DNA of 23,200 nt from Actinomycetes bacterium (GTDB lineage: Bacteria > Actinomycetota > Acidimicrobiia > Acidimicrobiales > UBA8190). Under the pieces are notes generated by a model. The model was given only the letters and a program-made list of their open reading frames with translations. It made no database searches and was not told where the DNA came from. The DNA lies in assembly GCA_021798135.1 (NCBI GenBank), contig JAJZYI010000012.1, positions 1 to 23,200 on the forward strand, in the 5' to 3' direction. This document shows, piece after piece, positions 22,626 to 23,200 of the stretch. Made by a program: the position numbers and the translations under genes. Within the stretch, counting starts at the first letter, position 1; every line of letters begins with the position of its first letter.

Positions 22626-23200
22626 GTGTTCTCTCTGGACCCGGCCAAGCTCCTGGTGGTGCTCGTGGTCGCCCTGGTGGTGCTGGGCCCGGACAAGCTC
22701 CCCCGCGCCGCCCGGCAGGCGGGCGCCGCGTGGAACCAGCTCCGGCGCTGGCGGGCCCGCCTGGAGGACGAGGTGCGCTCGACGTTCCCCGACCTGCCCG
22801 CGGCGCACACGATCACCGAGGCGATGCGGTCGCCGCTGTCGTTCCTCGACCGCCTGGCCGACGACCACGAGCGGACCGAGCCTGCCGCCGCTGCGCCCGG
22901 CGCCGCGGCGGGCAGCGGGACGGCTGCCGGTGCGGGTGCGCGCCTGGGGGACGGCACCGGCGCCTCGAACGGCGCCGCTGCGCCCGCCGCGGCGGGCACC
23001 GACGGGGGGACGGGCGCCGGCACGGGGGGCGGTCCCCTCGACGCGGACGCCCCGGCCGGCGACGGCGAGGCACCCGGGCCAGAGCGGCTCCCCGAGTGGT
23101 ACGTGGCGAGGTCGCGGGCGCAGGCCGACAGGCACGGCCGGGCCCAGGGGCCGGCGGGCGAAGGCAACGGCCGGGCCCCGGGGCCGGCGGGTGACGGGGT
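22626..23200 (+). CDS. Sec-independent (Tat) translocase subunit, TatB-like, partial
   Basis: At least 191 residues, running off the window edge. The N-terminus MFSLDPAKLLVVLVVALVVL is one membrane helix, followed at residues 20-26 by LGPDKLP, the hinge motif of TatA/TatB proteins (LGPxxLP favours TatB). A basic amphipathic helix follows (about 27-48). The protein continues with a short charged region, then a long Ala/Gly-rich low-complexity stretch (about 80-150) and a further conserved-looking LPEWYVARSRAQADRHG segment. TatB helps TatC recognise twin-arginine signal peptides at the membrane. The GTG start fits the MF- start of the family and the leaderless spacing. It is not complete, so its end cannot be given. 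tatC may follow outside. Confidence 0.85.
   Translation, partial: MFSLDPAKLLVVLVVALVVLGPDKLPRAARQAGAAWNQLRRWRARLEDEVRSTFPDLPAAHTITEAMRSPLSFLDRLADDHERTEPAAAAPGAAAGSGTAAGAGARLGDGTGASNGAAAPAAAGTDGGTGAGTGGGPLDADAPAGDGEAPGPERLPEWYVARSRAQADRHGRAQGPAGEGNGRAPGPAGDG

Overview
The window is about three-quarters G+C and carries the actinobacterial Pup-proteasome gene set together with a fused cofG/cofH (fbiC) gene for coenzyme F420. No Gram-positive Firmicutes or proteobacterial features are seen. The combination points to a high-GC actinobacterium. An Acidimicrobiia-like lineage (Iamia/Ilumatobacter type) is my best guess from gene order and extreme GC, but the sequence alone does not prove it. There are no rRNA or tRNA genes, insertion sequences, phage integrases or CRISPR arrays; this is core chromosome.

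Left part (198-11026 plus nagA to 12232, all on the minus strand). Read in the direction of transcription: nagA-like amidohydrolase and a FIST-domain sensor protein (coupled); then transketolase, transaldolase and 6-phosphogluconolactonase (pentose phosphate pathway); a membrane GGDEF diguanylate cyclase; fbiC; and a LOG/lysine-decarboxylase-like protein whose start overlaps the fbiC stop.

Middle part (12241-15232). A 21-bp palindrome separates nagA from a divergent PaaI-type thioesterase gene. Then come three small genes on the plus strand (holin-III-like membrane protein, a 70-residue single-pass protein, a 73-residue basic protein) leading into trmI (tRNA m1A58 methyltransferase), and a small ferredoxin gene on the opposite strand.

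Right part (15530-23200). The Pup-proteasome cluster is arc(mpa)-dop-pup-prcB-prcA, then a small minus-strand DUF2007-type gene, pafA, and a TatB-like gene that runs off the window. ARC ends in the GQYL-type proteasome-docking tail. PafA ligates Pup, Dop removes it, and PrcA/PrcB form the 20S core. Pup is encoded with a terminal GGE and so needs no deamidation.

Two patterns run through the window and are the main observations. First, eight genes that look like the first genes of transcription units (fbiC, tkt, nagA, the thioesterase, dop, the DUF2007 gene, pafA, tatB-like) have a TANNNT hexamer exactly 6-8 nt before the start codon and no Shine-Dalgarno sequence. This is the layout of leaderless transcripts; internal operon genes instead have Shine-Dalgarno sequences or overlapping stop/start codons. 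The nagA/thioesterase pair has two such promoters facing away from each other within one palindrome. Second, four gene ends are followed by short tandem-repeat arrays of unrelated sequence (47 bp x3, 30 bp x3, 24 bp x3-5, 17 bp x5), and two C-terminal coding tails (trmI, prcA) have in-frame repeats as well.

I do not see a clearly new multi-gene defence or biosynthetic system here. The novelty, if any, is in the regulatory layout and the gene-end repeats.
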